Shown here in pieces: positions 33,385 through 42,105 of a DNA stretch of 64,000 nt; within the stretch, counting starts at the first letter, position 1; each line of letters opens with the position of its first letter. The position numbers were made by a program, and so were the translations under genes. The notes under the pieces were generated by a model. That model was not told the origin of the DNA. It did no database searches and saw only the letters and a list, made by a program, of their open reading frames with translations. The DNA comes from SZUA-254 sp031379665. Its GTDB lineage: Bacteria > Bacteroidota > Ignavibacteria > UBA10030 > SZUA-254. The stretch lies in assembly GCA_031379665.1 (NCBI GenBank), contig JANNFI010000107.1, forward strand, positions 61,801 to 125,800. Reading direction: 5' to 3'.

Positions 33385-34880
33385 AAAAAAACATACGAAA
33401 GATATTAATCGCAAACCGCGGGGAAATTGCGATTCGTGTGATGAAGACCTGTCGCGCGATGGGTATCAGAAGCGTCGCGGTTTTCTCAGATGCAGATCGA
33501 GGTTCGCCATACCTGCGAGACGCGGACGAAACATTCCACATCGGCCCGTCCACAGCCAGGGAGAGCTACCTCAATCAGGAAAAAATCCTGACCGTCGCAC
33601 GAACGTCTGGCGCGGATGCCATCCACCCTGGTTACGGGTTTCTCTCGGAAAATCCACAGTTTGTGGAGGCTGTGGAGAAAACGGGATTGGTGTTCATCGG
33701 TCCGTCGTCAGCATCCATACGCACCCTGGGCGATAAAACGTCCGCCAGGGCGATCGCCAGGCAGATTGGCATACCGGTGGTTCCGGGAAGTGACGGGTCG
33801 ATTACGTCCCCCGGGCAAGCACTCGACGTGGCACGGACCATCGGATTTCCTGTCCTTCTCAAGGCCGCCGCCGGTGGAGGGGGGAAGGGGATGCGGGTCG
33901 TGAGAGAGGAGGGGGAGCTGGCCGCGGCTTTCAAAATGGCGACCTCCGAGGCGGCGTCATCGTTCTCCGACGATCGCGTGTACCTTGAGAAGTACATCCT
34001 GAATCCGCGCCACGTCGAGGTCCAGATCCTCGCTGATGCGCACGGCAATGTCATCCATCTCGGGGAGCGTGAATGCTCGATTCAACGCAGGCACCAGAAG
34101 ATTATCGAGGAGTCACCGTCGCCCGCGATGAACGATACGCTCCGGGCGGGGTTGACGAAATCGGCGGTCAATCTCGCCGCCCACGTCGGCTACACGAATG
34201 CGGGAACGGTGGAATTCATCGTTGACGAATCCGGCGATTATTTCTTCATGGAAGTCAACACGCGATTGCAGGTGGAACACCCCGTCACCGAGATGAGGAC
34301 CGGCCTCGACCTCGTCCGCGAACAGATTATCATCGCCGGTGGTGGGCGGTTGTCGCTCAAGCAGGAGGACGTGACGTTCGACGGTCACTCGCTTGAATGC
34401 AGGATCTACGCCGAAGACTCGGCGAACAACTTCAGCCCGTTCATCGGCACGATCGGCCACGTCCTGCACCCTTCGGGGGCTGGGATCCGGCTCGACACCG
34501 GCATCGAGAGCGGATCGAGAATCTCTGCGCACTACGATCCGATGATCTCCAAAGTCATTACCCACGGATCGAGCCGGAGAGAAGCTCTTGCCCTGATGGC
34601 CGGGGCGCTGGAACGGTATGAAATATACGGGGTCAAGACGAACCTCGACCTGTTGATCTGGGTCATCAACCACCCGGAATTCTCGTCGGGGATCTTCGAC
34701 ACGAATTTCCTCGGCAGGAACTACCGTCCGGAGATGTTCGACCGGATTCCGGCGGAAGTCGCCGAACTCGCCGCCCACGTCGCCGCGCTGGTGCATCTCA
34801 GGGCGGAGGACCGGGTGCGGCTCTGCGCGGAAGTCCACGATGCGTCATGGACCTCCCGCAGATCAGATTACCTGAGGTGA
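33381..34880 (+). CDS. accC: biotin carboxylase subunit of an acyl-CoA carboxylase
   Basis: The 499-residue protein is a biotin carboxylase with ATP-grasp fold: RKILIANRGEIAIRVMK at the start, the glycine-rich KAAAGGGGKGMR (about residues 162-173), and the catalytic EVNTRLQVEHPVTE (about 290-303). It is about 50 residues longer than E. coli AccC, with an extra C-terminal tail. It makes carboxybiotin from bicarbonate and ATP. Its last codons overlap the biotin carrier gene. The carboxyltransferase gene is not in the window, so acetyl-CoA or propionyl-CoA specificity is open. Confidence 0.93.
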   Translation: MKKNIRKILIANRGEIAIRVMKTCRAMGIRSVAVFSDADRGSPYLRDADETFHIGPSTARESYLNQEKILTVARTSGADAIHPGYGFLSENPQFVEAVEKTGLVFIGPSSASIRTLGDKTSARAIARQIGIPVVPGSDGSITSPGQALDVARTIGFPVLLKAAAGGGGKGMRVVREEGELAAAFKMATSEAASSFSDDRVYLEKYILNPRHVEVQILADAHGNVIHLGERECSIQRRHQKIIEESPSPAMNDTLRAGLTKSAVNLAAHVGYTNAGTVEFIVDESGDYFFMEVNTRLQVEHPVTEMRTGLDLVREQIIIAGGGRLSLKQEDVTFDGHSLECRIYAEDSANNFSPFIGTIGHVLHPSGAGIRLDTGIESGSRISAHYDPMISKVITHGSSRREALALMAGALERYEIYGVKTNLDLLIWVINHPEFSSGIFDTNFLGRNYRPEMFDRIPAEVAELAAHVAALVHLRAEDRVRLCAEVHDASWTSRRSDYLR

Positions 34881-35404
34881 ACCCGGTGCCGAGAATGTTT
34901 ATCGCCACAGTCGGAGAGAGCTCGTACGAGATTCCGGAATCCGGCATCAGGGAATGGCTCGACCGCGACGGGATGGTCGCGTTTCACCCCTCGCTGCCGG
35001 GTACCGAGCTGCTCGTTGTTCGCCGTGGCGGCAAGGATGGGAGGGTGTATGTGCGGCCTCTCCCCGACGGCTCAATGGAGCTATGGATGGACCGCTACCG
35101 CGTCGTCGTCGGCCTGCAGGACGAGCGTCACCGGCTCCTTTCGGCATTCATCAGGGCGGCGCTCGAAGTACGTGCGGACTGTTCCGTCAAGGCCCCGATG
35201 CCCGGGCTGATCAGGGAGATTGCCGTCCGAACCGGCGACGTCGTCAGAAAGGGTCAGCGGCTCGTGATCCTCGAGGCGATGAAAATGGAAAACGAAATAT
35301 CGGCCCCCGTCGACGGCACCGTCGGCGCGTGCCGCTTGACGACCGGCGTCAACGTCGACAAAGACGAGGTGCTCCTTCACATCATACCATCAAGCGGACA
35401 CTGA
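34847..35404 (+). CDS. biotin carboxyl carrier protein of an acyl-CoA carboxylase
   Basis: The 185-residue protein ends in a biotinyl domain with the biotin lysine K146 in LEAMKMENE, preceded by KAPMPGLIREI. The N-terminal 100 residues resemble the BT-like region that links biotin carboxylase and carrier in propionyl- and methylcrotonyl-CoA carboxylase alpha chains. So this is a split alpha chain rather than a classical AccB. The start overlaps accC by 34 bases, an unusually long overlap, and the stop is one base before purL. Confidence 0.88.
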   Translation: MDLPQIRLPEVNPVPRMFIATVGESSYEIPESGIREWLDRDGMVAFHPSLPGTELLVVRRGGKDGRVYVRPLPDGSMELWMDRYRVVVGLQDERHRLLSAFIRAALEVRADCSVKAPMPGLIREIAVRTGDVVRKGQRLVILEAMKMENEISAPVDGTVGACRLTTGVNVDKDEVLLHIIPSSGH

Positions 35405-35405
35405 A

Positions 35406-37661
35406 ATGGAACATCTCATTGATCAATCCCACCGTCAACACACGTCGGACCTGGATGCGGCGTTGAAGCTCGGCCTCACGAGGGAGGAATACGAAAAGAT
35501 CCGTGGCATTCTCGGTCGGGATCCCAATTATTCTGAACTGAGCATGTACAGCGTGATGTGGAGCGAACATTGCAGTTACAAGAACTCCATCGCCGAGATC
35601 AAGAAACTGCCCAGGAGCGGGCCGCGACTCCTCGCGAAGGCGGGGGAGGAGAATGCAGGTCTCGTCGACATCGGCGGAGGGTATGCCGTGGCGTTCAAGA
35701 TCGAAAGCCACAATCATCCGTCCGCCGTCGAGCCGTATCAGGGTGCGGCGACCGGCGTTGGGGGGATCCTCCGCGACATCTTCACCATGGGTGCCCGGCC
35801 CGTGGCGGCCCTGAATTCCCTCAGGTTCGGCGACCCGGCCAACGCCCGTACACGGTATCTCCTCCGCGGAATTGTCAGGGGCATCGGCGACTACGGCAAC
35901 AGTTTCGGCGTACCAACGGTCGCCGGAGAAATATACTTCGACCCGAGTTATAATGAAAATCCCCTTGTGAATGCGATGGCGGTAGGCATCGTACGGCACG
36001 ACCGCGTGGTCCGGGCGATCGCCAGTGGCACTGGTAATCTGGTGATGATAGTCGGATCGTCCACCGGACGGGACGGAATCCACGGCGCCACGTTCGCTTC
36101 GGAGGAGATTTCAGAGGCCTCCGAGAGCAAGAGGCCATCGGTCCAGGTGGGTGACCCGTTCACTGAAAAACTTCTCCTCGAGGCCACGTTGGAGGCTATC
36201 CACGGCGGGTTCATTGTGGGGATGCAGGATATGGGAGCGGCGGGGATCACCTGTTCCACCTGCGAAATGAGCGCTAAGGGGGATGCCGGGATAGATCTCG
36301 ACCTCGGAAGGGTCCCGCTCCGCGAGACCGGGATGGAGCCGTTCGAGATTCTCCTTTCCGAATCACAGGAGCGGATGCTCGTGGTTGTTAAACCGGAACA
36401 CGAATCACAGGTGCGTAAGATTTTTGATAAGTGGGATTTACAGTGTGAGGTCATAGGTCGGGTGACAGACAAAAAAAAGGTGGAGATTCGCAGGGGGGAG
36501 GAACACGTCGGTTCTGTACCGCCTGATACGCTGGTGTTGGGAGGCGGAGCGCCAGTCTATGTAAGGGAACGGAGGGAACCAAGTTATTTCAAGGATTTGC
36601 AGTCCATCGACCTTACTCGCTTCTGCGAACCGTCCGATTATAACAGTGTGCTGACCGATCTCCTCGGAGCGCCGAACATCTGTTCCCGTCGATGGGTTAC
36701 CGCACAGTATGATTCGATGGTTCGGACGAACACCGTAAGCGATTGTTATCTCGACGCCGCGGTCATTCGATTGAAAGAAACCGGTACCGTGCTCGCGATG
36801 AAGACCGATTGCAACTCACGGTACGTCTACCTCGATCCATACATGGGGGCAATGATCGCCGTTGCCGAATGCGCCAGAAACCTGGTCGCAGTGGGAACCC
36901 GGCCCCTCGGCGTCACCAATTGTCTGAATTTCGGAAACCCGTACAAACCGGAGATTTACTGGCAATTCAGCGAGGCCATCAGGGGGATCGGTGATGCCTG
37001 CCGGGTCCTCGAAACACCTGTAACCGGAGGAAACGTCAGTTTTTATAATGAAAACCCCGATGGCGCGGTTTTTCCGACGCCGGTGATTGGAATGGTCGGT
37101 GAGGCCTCATCACTGGATTCCACGATGACAGCCGACTTCAAGAAATCCGGAGACATTGTCCTGGTCCTTGGAAAAACGTCCGGTCAGATCGGGGGTTCAG
37201 AGTATCTCTCGACGATTCATCACACGGTCGGAGGACAGGTCCCAAAACTCGACATTCAGGTTGAGAAAAGGCTCCAGGATCTCGTTCTGGCCCTTATCGC
37301 GGGAAGAACGATCAGTTCCGCTCACGACTGCAGCGAAGGAGGCCTCGCGATCGCCCTTGCTGAATCGCTTATGGGCGCTTCCAGGAAAGGCCACGAGTTC
37401 GGATTGGAGATCACCATTCCACCCGGAATTAGAGCCGATCATTATCTTTTCGGAGAGGATCAGTCAAGGATGGTGGTTTCAACGGATGGGGACAAACTAT
37501 TGGTGTTAAAAGGGTTGGCAATGAGTTACTCAATCCCTGTGGAAGAGATTGGCAGGGTGACCCGGACAGGATTTTTCATCGTGGGGAAATCGATCAGAAT
37601 ACCGGTCGACCGGATGATCGAAGTGTATGACACGTCGTTGGCCAAAAGGATCGTCGATTGA
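35406..37661 (+). CDS. purL: phosphoribosylformylglycinamidine synthase subunit PurL
   Basis: The 751-residue protein is the small-type PurL (as in Bacillus) of purine synthesis, converting FGAR to FGAM with PurQ and PurS supplying ammonia. Key features are SVMWSEHCSYKNS (about residue 45), the ATP-binding AVAFKIESHNHPSAVEP, and GIHGATFASEE, and the C-terminal HDCSEGGLAIALAES. Length is normal. PurQ and PurS genes are not adjacent. It ends the operon; 227 bases of non-coding DNA follow. Confidence 0.96.
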   Translation: MEHLIDQSHRQHTSDLDAALKLGLTREEYEKIRGILGRDPNYSELSMYSVMWSEHCSYKNSIAEIKKLPRSGPRLLAKAGEENAGLVDIGGGYAVAFKIESHNHPSAVEPYQGAATGVGGILRDIFTMGARPVAALNSLRFGDPANARTRYLLRGIVRGIGDYGNSFGVPTVAGEIYFDPSYNENPLVNAMAVGIVRHDRVVRAIASGTGNLVMIVGSSTGRDGIHGATFASEEISEASESKRPSVQVGDPFTEKLLLEATLEAIHGGFIVGMQDMGAAGITCSTCEMSAKGDAGIDLDLGRVPLRETGMEPFEILLSESQERMLVVVKPEHESQVRKIFDKWDLQCEVIGRVTDKKKVEIRRGEEHVGSVPPDTLVLGGGAPVYVRERREPSYFKDLQSIDLTRFCEPSDYNSVLTDLLGAPNICSRRWVTAQYDSMVRTNTVSDCYLDAAVIRLKETGTVLAMKTDCNSRYVYLDPYMGAMIAVAECARNLVAVGTRPLGVTNCLNFGNPYKPEIYWQFSEAIRGIGDACRVLETPVTGGNVSFYNENPDGAVFPTPVIGMVGEASSLDSTMTADFKKSGDIVLVLGKTSGQIGGSEYLSTIHHTVGGQVPKLDIQVEKRLQDLVLALIAGRTISSAHDCSEGGLAIALAESLMGASRKGHEFGLEITIPPGIRADHYLFGEDQSRMVVSTDGDKLLVLKGLAMSYSIPVEEIGRVTRTGFFIVGKSIRIPVDRMIEVYDTSLAKRIVD

Positions 37662-37888
37662 ACAGGATAACTAATCGGTGGGCGTCCTGGGAGAGGAGAG
37701 GTGAAATGAGTTCAGGAAAAGCCTTAAGTCAGACCTAAAACTGCGACATACAACATTACATAATATATATTATGAGACAAACGGTGATCCGAATTCACGG
37801 CTGAAATGACAGCGGCCGATGATCATTTTCACGACCACCGGCCACTATGGTAACTCCACTCTGGCCCTTGGTCGGGGCTCAGGCCTTC
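37662..37888. other. purL-downstream intergenic region with a palindrome
   Basis: This 227-base AT-richer spacer lies between purL (+) and the barrel remnant (-). It contains a perfect 16-bp palindrome CATAATATATATTATG at 37759-37774, a possible operator or DNA-bending site. No T-run-backed hairpin is visible. Confidence 0.45.
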
Positions 37889-38320
37889 TCAGAACCCCGC
37901 GACTATACCAACGCTGAACATCGGCTCCCATTCGCCGTACGGTGAATTATCATCCTGCAGGACATCGAACAGGACCGATGCGACAAGCGAGACGTTACCT
38001 GAAAGCTGCTTCACGGCGCCGCCGCCAAGGAACAGGAACGGCACCCAGTCGCGGATGGAGCTCCCGCCAACGGTCGGCCACTCGTAGCTCATATATTCGA
38101 ATTCTGCCTGGAGATATATGTTTGGGTGTACACGGGCATATGTAAAGACAGAACCACCGTAATTGCTGGCATTGAAGTCAGTGCCGTACAGATTAGCGCT
38201 GACATATTGGTATTTAAACCTCAAGCCGGCCGACAATACTGGATTGATATGGTAACCGACCATCGGCGACACCTCGATCGTTGAAGAAATTATATCCTAT
38301 CCCTGCGACGGACACAGGAC
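37889..38320 (-). pseudogene. 5'-truncated, frameshifted outer-membrane beta-barrel gene
   Basis: The readable 3' part (37889-38296) encodes barrel-type strands such as VSPMVGYHINPVLSAGL and a normal C-terminal MFSVGIVAGF, but no signal peptide. Upstream, this frame meets TAG (38299-38297). The next frame over reads LSPVSVAGIGYNF just before it, which looks like the missing preceding strand, implying a one-base indel. That other frame meets a TAA within the neighbouring small-protein gene, so the N-terminal half is absent. A 127-residue product from GTG 38272 could be translated but could not be exported. I read it as a decayed gene. Confidence 0.65.
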
Positions 38321-38506
38321 TCAATTTCCGGTCGTATTGTCTGATTTACGCTTCTGCTTCAGTTCAACCAATCGCAGATACAGGACCGCCCCACCGACGG
38401 TCAGGAGGAAGATCCCGATAAACCAGACGGAGATCCGAACACCCATCTCCGGTATCCCCTCTTCTCTCACCCCTGCCTGTAGAATCATCGTGATCAACCC
38501 GATCAT
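38321..38506 (-). CDS. small single-pass membrane protein linked to cytochrome b
   Basis: The 61-residue protein has one transmembrane helix (about residues 26-47, VWFIGIFLLTVGGAVLYLRL) and a basic, polar tail. Its ATG overlaps the cytochrome b stop codon by four bases (ATGA), so it is translated with cytochrome b and may be a small subunit of that complex. Its family is unknown. Confidence 0.6.
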   Translation of the reverse strand: MIGLITMILQAGVREEGIPEMGVRISVWFIGIFLLTVGGAVLYLRLVELKQKRKSDNTTGN

Positions 38507-39546
38507 ATCGTCATATATGATATGGCGATCGCCGTGATGTTAAAAAGTAAAAACACGAGCCCGATGAACCTCAGGATCCGACCGTTCCCGCGGTCGAACC
38601 ACGGAAGGCAAATGATGCCTCCGAGGAGCACTGCCACGGTCAGGTTCACAAGAACCTCACTTGCGATACCTGCGATCGTGCCGGGTAGAACGCGAATGAC
38701 CTGAAACAGGGGTAGAAAATACCATTCCGGTTTGATCCCGGGTGGTGGCGAGGCAAAGATGTCGGCCTTTGGGCCGAGAACTGGGGGAAAAAAAATTGAA
38801 ACTGTGAAAAGGATCATCAGACCGAGAAGCCAGGCCAGGCCATCCCTGATGATGAAATCGGGAAGGAATGGAATTTGTCCCTTTACACGCGCCTCAGCAG
38901 GAGATGCCGATCCGGAGAATTGACTGAGAACCAGGTGAAAAAAGATGAATATCATCGAAATCATCGGCAGGATCACCGTATGGAGGCTGTACATCCGTGT
39001 CAACGTTTCGGCGTCGACGTACTCCCCTGCCCCACGTATGAGCTTTACCAGGATCGGACCGACGAACGGAAGCGTTCCGGGTATCTCCGTTCCGATCTGC
39101 GTGGCGAAATAACCGGTCGTATCCCAGGGGAGCAGGTGGCCGGTAAACGCGAAACCGAACAGAATCAACATCAGAAGAACACCCGAGAGCCATGTTAATT
39201 CACGGGGTTTTCGGTAAGCCCTGAAAAAATACTTTGAGGTAAGATGAACGAGGGCGCAAAAAATCAGCAGGTGTGAAGACCAGACGTGAACTCCCCTGAC
39301 GAACCAACCGTACCCGACGGACTGCACGATCTCGGTTACGCTTTCGTGCGCGGTTTCAGGGGCCGGGCTATAGTAGATTGTGAGTAATGTCCCCGAAATA
39401 AGCTGAATGAGGAAGAAAAACAGTGTGAGTCCGCCGAACAGATACCACGGTGTGTGCCGGTGTTCGGGGACAGTTTTCCGGCGTAGAAAAAGGATCAACT
39501 CCCCGGAGGGGACCCTTTCAGCCAACCATCGGTAGATTCGCGACAT
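38503..39546 (-). CDS. cytochrome b of a second bc-type complex
   Basis: The 347-residue protein is an unsplit cytochrome b. Heme ligands by spacing are H87 and H101 (VHVWSSHLLIFCALVH) and H189 and H204 (LHTVILPMISMIFIFFH). The Qo motif is a canonical PEWYF within GIKPEWYFLPLFQ near residue 280. The helix-C region is HLLPWDTTGY. It differs from the first complex, whose cytochrome b is split and has PWYF. The stop codon is shared with a small membrane protein gene. It lies six bases downstream of the Rieske gene, forming a two-subunit core without a cytochrome c gene. Confidence 0.93.
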   Translation of the reverse strand: MSRIYRWLAERVPSGELILFLRRKTVPEHRHTPWYLFGGLTLFFFLIQLISGTLLTIYYSPAPETAHESVTEIVQSVGYGWFVRGVHVWSSHLLIFCALVHLTSKYFFRAYRKPRELTWLSGVLLMLILFGFAFTGHLLPWDTTGYFATQIGTEIPGTLPFVGPILVKLIRGAGEYVDAETLTRMYSLHTVILPMISMIFIFFHLVLSQFSGSASPAEARVKGQIPFLPDFIIRDGLAWLLGLMILFTVSIFFPPVLGPKADIFASPPPGIKPEWYFLPLFQVIRVLPGTIAGIASEVLVNLTVAVLLGGIICLPWFDRGNGRILRFIGLVFLLFNITAIAISYMTI

Positions 39547-39552
39547 TTGGAG

Positions 39553-39975
39553 CTAGAGGATAGTCACGATGATGTCGTCGCCTTGAACCTCGACCCGGTA
39601 GGGTTGCAACGGTCGTGGCGCAGGCCCCGACAGGTTATTACCATCCGAATCGAATAGGCTCCCGTGGCAATTGCAGCGAAATTTCTCTTCCTCGTCCAAG
39701 TATTCGACGAGGCATCCCAGATGGGTGCATCTTGCGGAAAAAGCCCGGAGTTGACCTGATGGCGTCGCCCTGACGAACAGGGTAACTTTCCCTTCCCTGA
39801 CAAACTTCACCTCACCGGGTGCGAAGGCAGATCGTTTTCCAACCGGCATCGTCGAGGGTGATCCATCGACTCTTGCCGGAGGAATCAGGTATTGAGTAAC
39901 TCCATACAAGACGGGGAGCGAACAGATTGCCCCCCATACAGTTAGTATTTTCTCTATGAAATGATTTCTGTTCAT
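39553..39975 (-). CDS. Rieske [2Fe-2S] protein of the second bc-type complex
   Basis: The 140-residue protein has an N-terminal membrane anchor (about residues 8-30) and both Rieske boxes: CTHLGC at 83-88 and CNCHGSLF at 101-108, followed by GPAPRPL. It is short compared with the first Rieske protein and lacks the Pro-rich N-terminal extension. It follows dapF by 15 bases and precedes cytochrome b by six bases. The electron acceptor is not encoded nearby. Confidence 0.94.
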   Translation of the reverse strand: MNRNHFIEKILTVWGAICSLPVLYGVTQYLIPPARVDGSPSTMPVGKRSAFAPGEVKFVREGKVTLFVRATPSGQLRAFSARCTHLGCLVEYLDEEEKFRCNCHGSLFDSDGNNLSGPAPRPLQPYRVEVQGDDIIVTIL

Positions 39976-39990
39976 TGAAATGGTCAGTTG

Positions 39991-40821
39991 CTACCCGTGG
40001 TCGGTTCCAACCTCATAGACACCAGCGAAGGTCTCAACCGTGGGGCCGTCCAGCGCGATGTCATTGAAAGCACTCCCGGAACGCAGGAACGTCACCCTGA
40101 GGGTTTTTCCGCTCAGGGGGGTAACCCTAACTGAGCCAGGGCCCTCCCTCCCCTCGAGTAAAGAGTATATCAGTGCGGCAGCGACGGCACCGGTTCCGCA
40201 AGCCCACGTTTCGTCCTCGACCCCTCGTTCGTAGGTTCGGATCGTCACCTCGTCCCTGCCTGTTACGGTGATAAAATCAACATTCGTGCCGGAAGGCTGA
40301 AAGTCCGCATGGTGGCGTAATTCCCTGCCGACTTCCACGACCGAACGCGCATCGTGTCCGAATTTGTCGCCCAAGATAACCAGGTGCGGGGACCCGGTAT
40401 CGATGAAATGTCCCAGGATGTCTGCATCCCCGACGCTCAGCCGGATGTGCAACCTGACAGGTCCCGGATCATCCATCTGCAGTCTTACCCCATTTGTGCT
40501 CCTCTCAGCACGATAGAGGCGCCCGGCAGCTTGGAAGGATACCGTGGGTCTATTCAGGCGGTCCATCATATAAGCAGCCACGCATCGTCCCCCGTTGCCG
40601 CACATCGATCCCGAGGAACCATCGGCGTTGAAATATTCCATCGTGAAATCAGCGGTTGGCTCGGGCGTGATGAGGATGACCCCGTCGGCTCCGATGCCGA
40701 ATCGCCGGTCGCACATCGCGGGGATGATTGACGCCCACTCCGGCCCGGCAGTTTCCGTCATCCGGTCCACGACGACGAAATCGTTTCCGGCGCCGCTCAT
40801 TTTCACGAATGGAATTTTCAT
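39991..40821 (-). CDS. dapF: diaminopimelate epimerase
   Basis: The 276-residue enzyme interconverts LL- and meso-diaminopimelate for lysine and peptidoglycan synthesis. The two catalytic cysteines are in GSMCGNGGRC (about residue 76) and EDETWACGTGAVAAA (about 211). Length is normal. It is the first gene of the unit leading into the second Rieske/cytochrome b pair. It starts just after the ssrA terminator on the same strand. Confidence 0.96.
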   Translation of the reverse strand: MKIPFVKMSGAGNDFVVVDRMTETAGPEWASIIPAMCDRRFGIGADGVILITPEPTADFTMEYFNADGSSGSMCGNGGRCVAAYMMDRLNRPTVSFQAAGRLYRAERSTNGVRLQMDDPGPVRLHIRLSVGDADILGHFIDTGSPHLVILGDKFGHDARSVVEVGRELRHHADFQPSGTNVDFITVTGRDEVTIRTYERGVEDETWACGTGAVAAALIYSLLEGREGPGSVRVTPLSGKTLRVTFLRSGSAFNDIALDGPTVETFAGVYEVGTDHG

Positions 40822-40835
40822 ATCAGGGGGTAATA

Positions 40836-40864
40836 TAAAAAAATCCCGGCTGAAGAGCCGGGAT
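40836..40864 (-). terminator. intrinsic terminator of ssrA
   Basis: On the minus strand a 9-bp stem (ATCCCGGCT/AGCCGGGAT, loop CTTC) is followed directly by a run of seven T. It starts five bases after the tmRNA 3' end and is the clearest rho-independent terminator in the window. Confidence 0.85.
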
Positions 40865-40868
40865 CACG

Positions 40869-41222
40869 TGGAGATGCGGGGAATCGAACCCCGGTCCGAA
40901 GAGAAGACCACTCTACCCTCTACATCAATAGTCCGACCTGGGAACTTCATCCACCATCGCCGGGCCGAACTCGGCTCAGGCAGACTATCCCGGTATTATT
41001 TCGCCCTGCTACCCCGGAACCGCAGCAAGACTAGCCCGGTACAAGCGACACCCCGTTCCGACCACCCGGGCTAGATCGGGCGGGATGGGATGCTTATTTA
41101 ATTAAGCAGCCAGTGCGTAATGGTTGTTCGCACTTATGGTTTTCCGGATTATTTACGTGTGACCGGAGAACACGAGATGCCAGTAGAACCATCCTCTTCC
41201 CCGTCGAATCCATGTCATCCCC
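40869..41222 (-). ncRNA. ssrA: transfer-messenger RNA (tmRNA)
   Basis: The minus strand carries a one-piece tmRNA of about 354 nt. The 5' end GGGGATG pairs with the 3' CATCTCC to form the acceptor stem, and the 3' T arm has GGTTCGATTCC. The CCA end is not encoded. The mRNA-like part has a resume codon GCG at 41131-41129 and ends at TAA (41104-41102); the encoded tag reads ANNHYALAA, with the canonical ALAA end that targets stalled products for proteolysis. A promoter (41259-41231) and terminator (40864-40836) bracket it. Pseudoknot regions lie between the tag and the 3' end. Confidence 0.95.
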
Positions 41223-41230
41223 TCAAACCA

Positions 41231-41259
41231 AAGATACACAATTCAGGATACGAATTCAA
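41231..41259 (-). promoter_or_regulatory. sigma-70-like promoter for ssrA
   Basis: On the minus strand TTGAAT (41259-41254) precedes TATCTT (41236-41231) by 17 bases, followed by TG. The tmRNA 5' end at 41222 lies eight bases beyond, the expected position for a transcription start. The tmRNA end therefore independently supports the pattern. Confidence 0.75.
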
Positions 41260-42095
41260 CCGTGCAAAATGCCGGCCTGGAATTGTTTCCTGTGGATTTT
41301 CTGAAGCTTCTCTTTCATCACCCTGAACGCCTCCTCCGGGGTGTCGGCGAAGGTGAAAAGCTTCGTGTCGGATTTCGCGACCACCCCGAGGCGGACCATC
41401 TCGTTGAAATTCAGGATCGCATTCCAGTACTTGCGGCCGTAGAGAATGATCGGCATCGGTTTCGTGATTTTCTTCGTCTGGATCAGAGTCAGGACTTCCA
41501 TCATTTCGTCGAGCGTGCCGAACCCGCCCGGGAACATGATCAGCCCTTTCGCGGGATAGAGGAACCAGAACTTCCTCATGAAGAAATAATGGAATTCGAA
41601 TGCCAGCTCCTTCGAAACATAGGGATTGGCGTCCTGTTCGAAGGGAAGGCTGATGTTCAGTCCGATCGACCTCCCTCCGGCCCTGATGGCACCCTTGTTC
41701 GCCGCTTCCATGATGCCAGGTCCGCCGCCCGAGCAGACGGCGAACTGCCGTTCTGTGCTGAGGGTCTTCGACCACCGGGACAACAGGGATGTGAGTTTGA
41801 CGGCGTCCTCATAATAGGCGGCCATCTCCAGGGCGACCCGCGCGCACGCGAGGTCGCTGGGAATCTTACGGCCGGCAGGTTTTCTGCCGCGGTACTTTGC
41901 CTCCAGGAGCCGCAGCTTACTGCTCGCGACGCTTCGGGGAAGGATCCTGGCCGACCCGAAGACGACGATCGTGTTCCGGATGCCCTCCTTCTTGAACCGG
42001 TCGAGGGGTTCGAGGAATTCCGAGAGGATCCTGATCGACCTCGCGATCGGGCTGTTGAGGAACCCGGCGTTTCGGTAGGCTTTCACTGGTTTCAT
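41256..42095 (-). CDS. LOG family protein (TIGR00730-like Rossmann fold)
   Basis: The 279-residue protein has the LOG/lysine decarboxylase-like motifs: SGGGPGIMEAANKGA (about residue 125-140) and FPGGFGTLDEMMEVLT (about 190-205), the PGGxGTxxE motif that binds nucleotide monophosphates. Some relatives release cytokinin bases from their ribotides, but bacterial members are mostly uncharacterised. It has an N-terminal extension of about 60 basic residues before VVFGSARI. ATG 42095 is used. It lies ten bases after the SDR gene. Confidence 0.85.
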   Translation of the reverse strand: MKPVKAYRNAGFLNSPIARSIRILSEFLEPLDRFKKEGIRNTIVVFGSARILPRSVASSKLRLLEAKYRGRKPAGRKIPSDLACARVALEMAAYYEDAVKLTSLLSRWSKTLSTERQFAVCSGGGPGIMEAANKGAIRAGGRSIGLNISLPFEQDANPYVSKELAFEFHYFFMRKFWFLYPAKGLIMFPGGFGTLDEMMEVLTLIQTKKITKPMPIILYGRKYWNAILNFNEMVRLGVVAKSDTKLFTFADTPEEAFRVMKEKLQKIHRKQFQAGILHG

Positions 42096-42105
42096 TGTTT
42101 TGACT

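Noticed and set aside
38272..38274. Barrel remnant as an intact short gene starting at GTG 38272
   Set aside because: It would lack a signal peptide, and upstream strand-like sequence continues in another frame, so decay explains it better.
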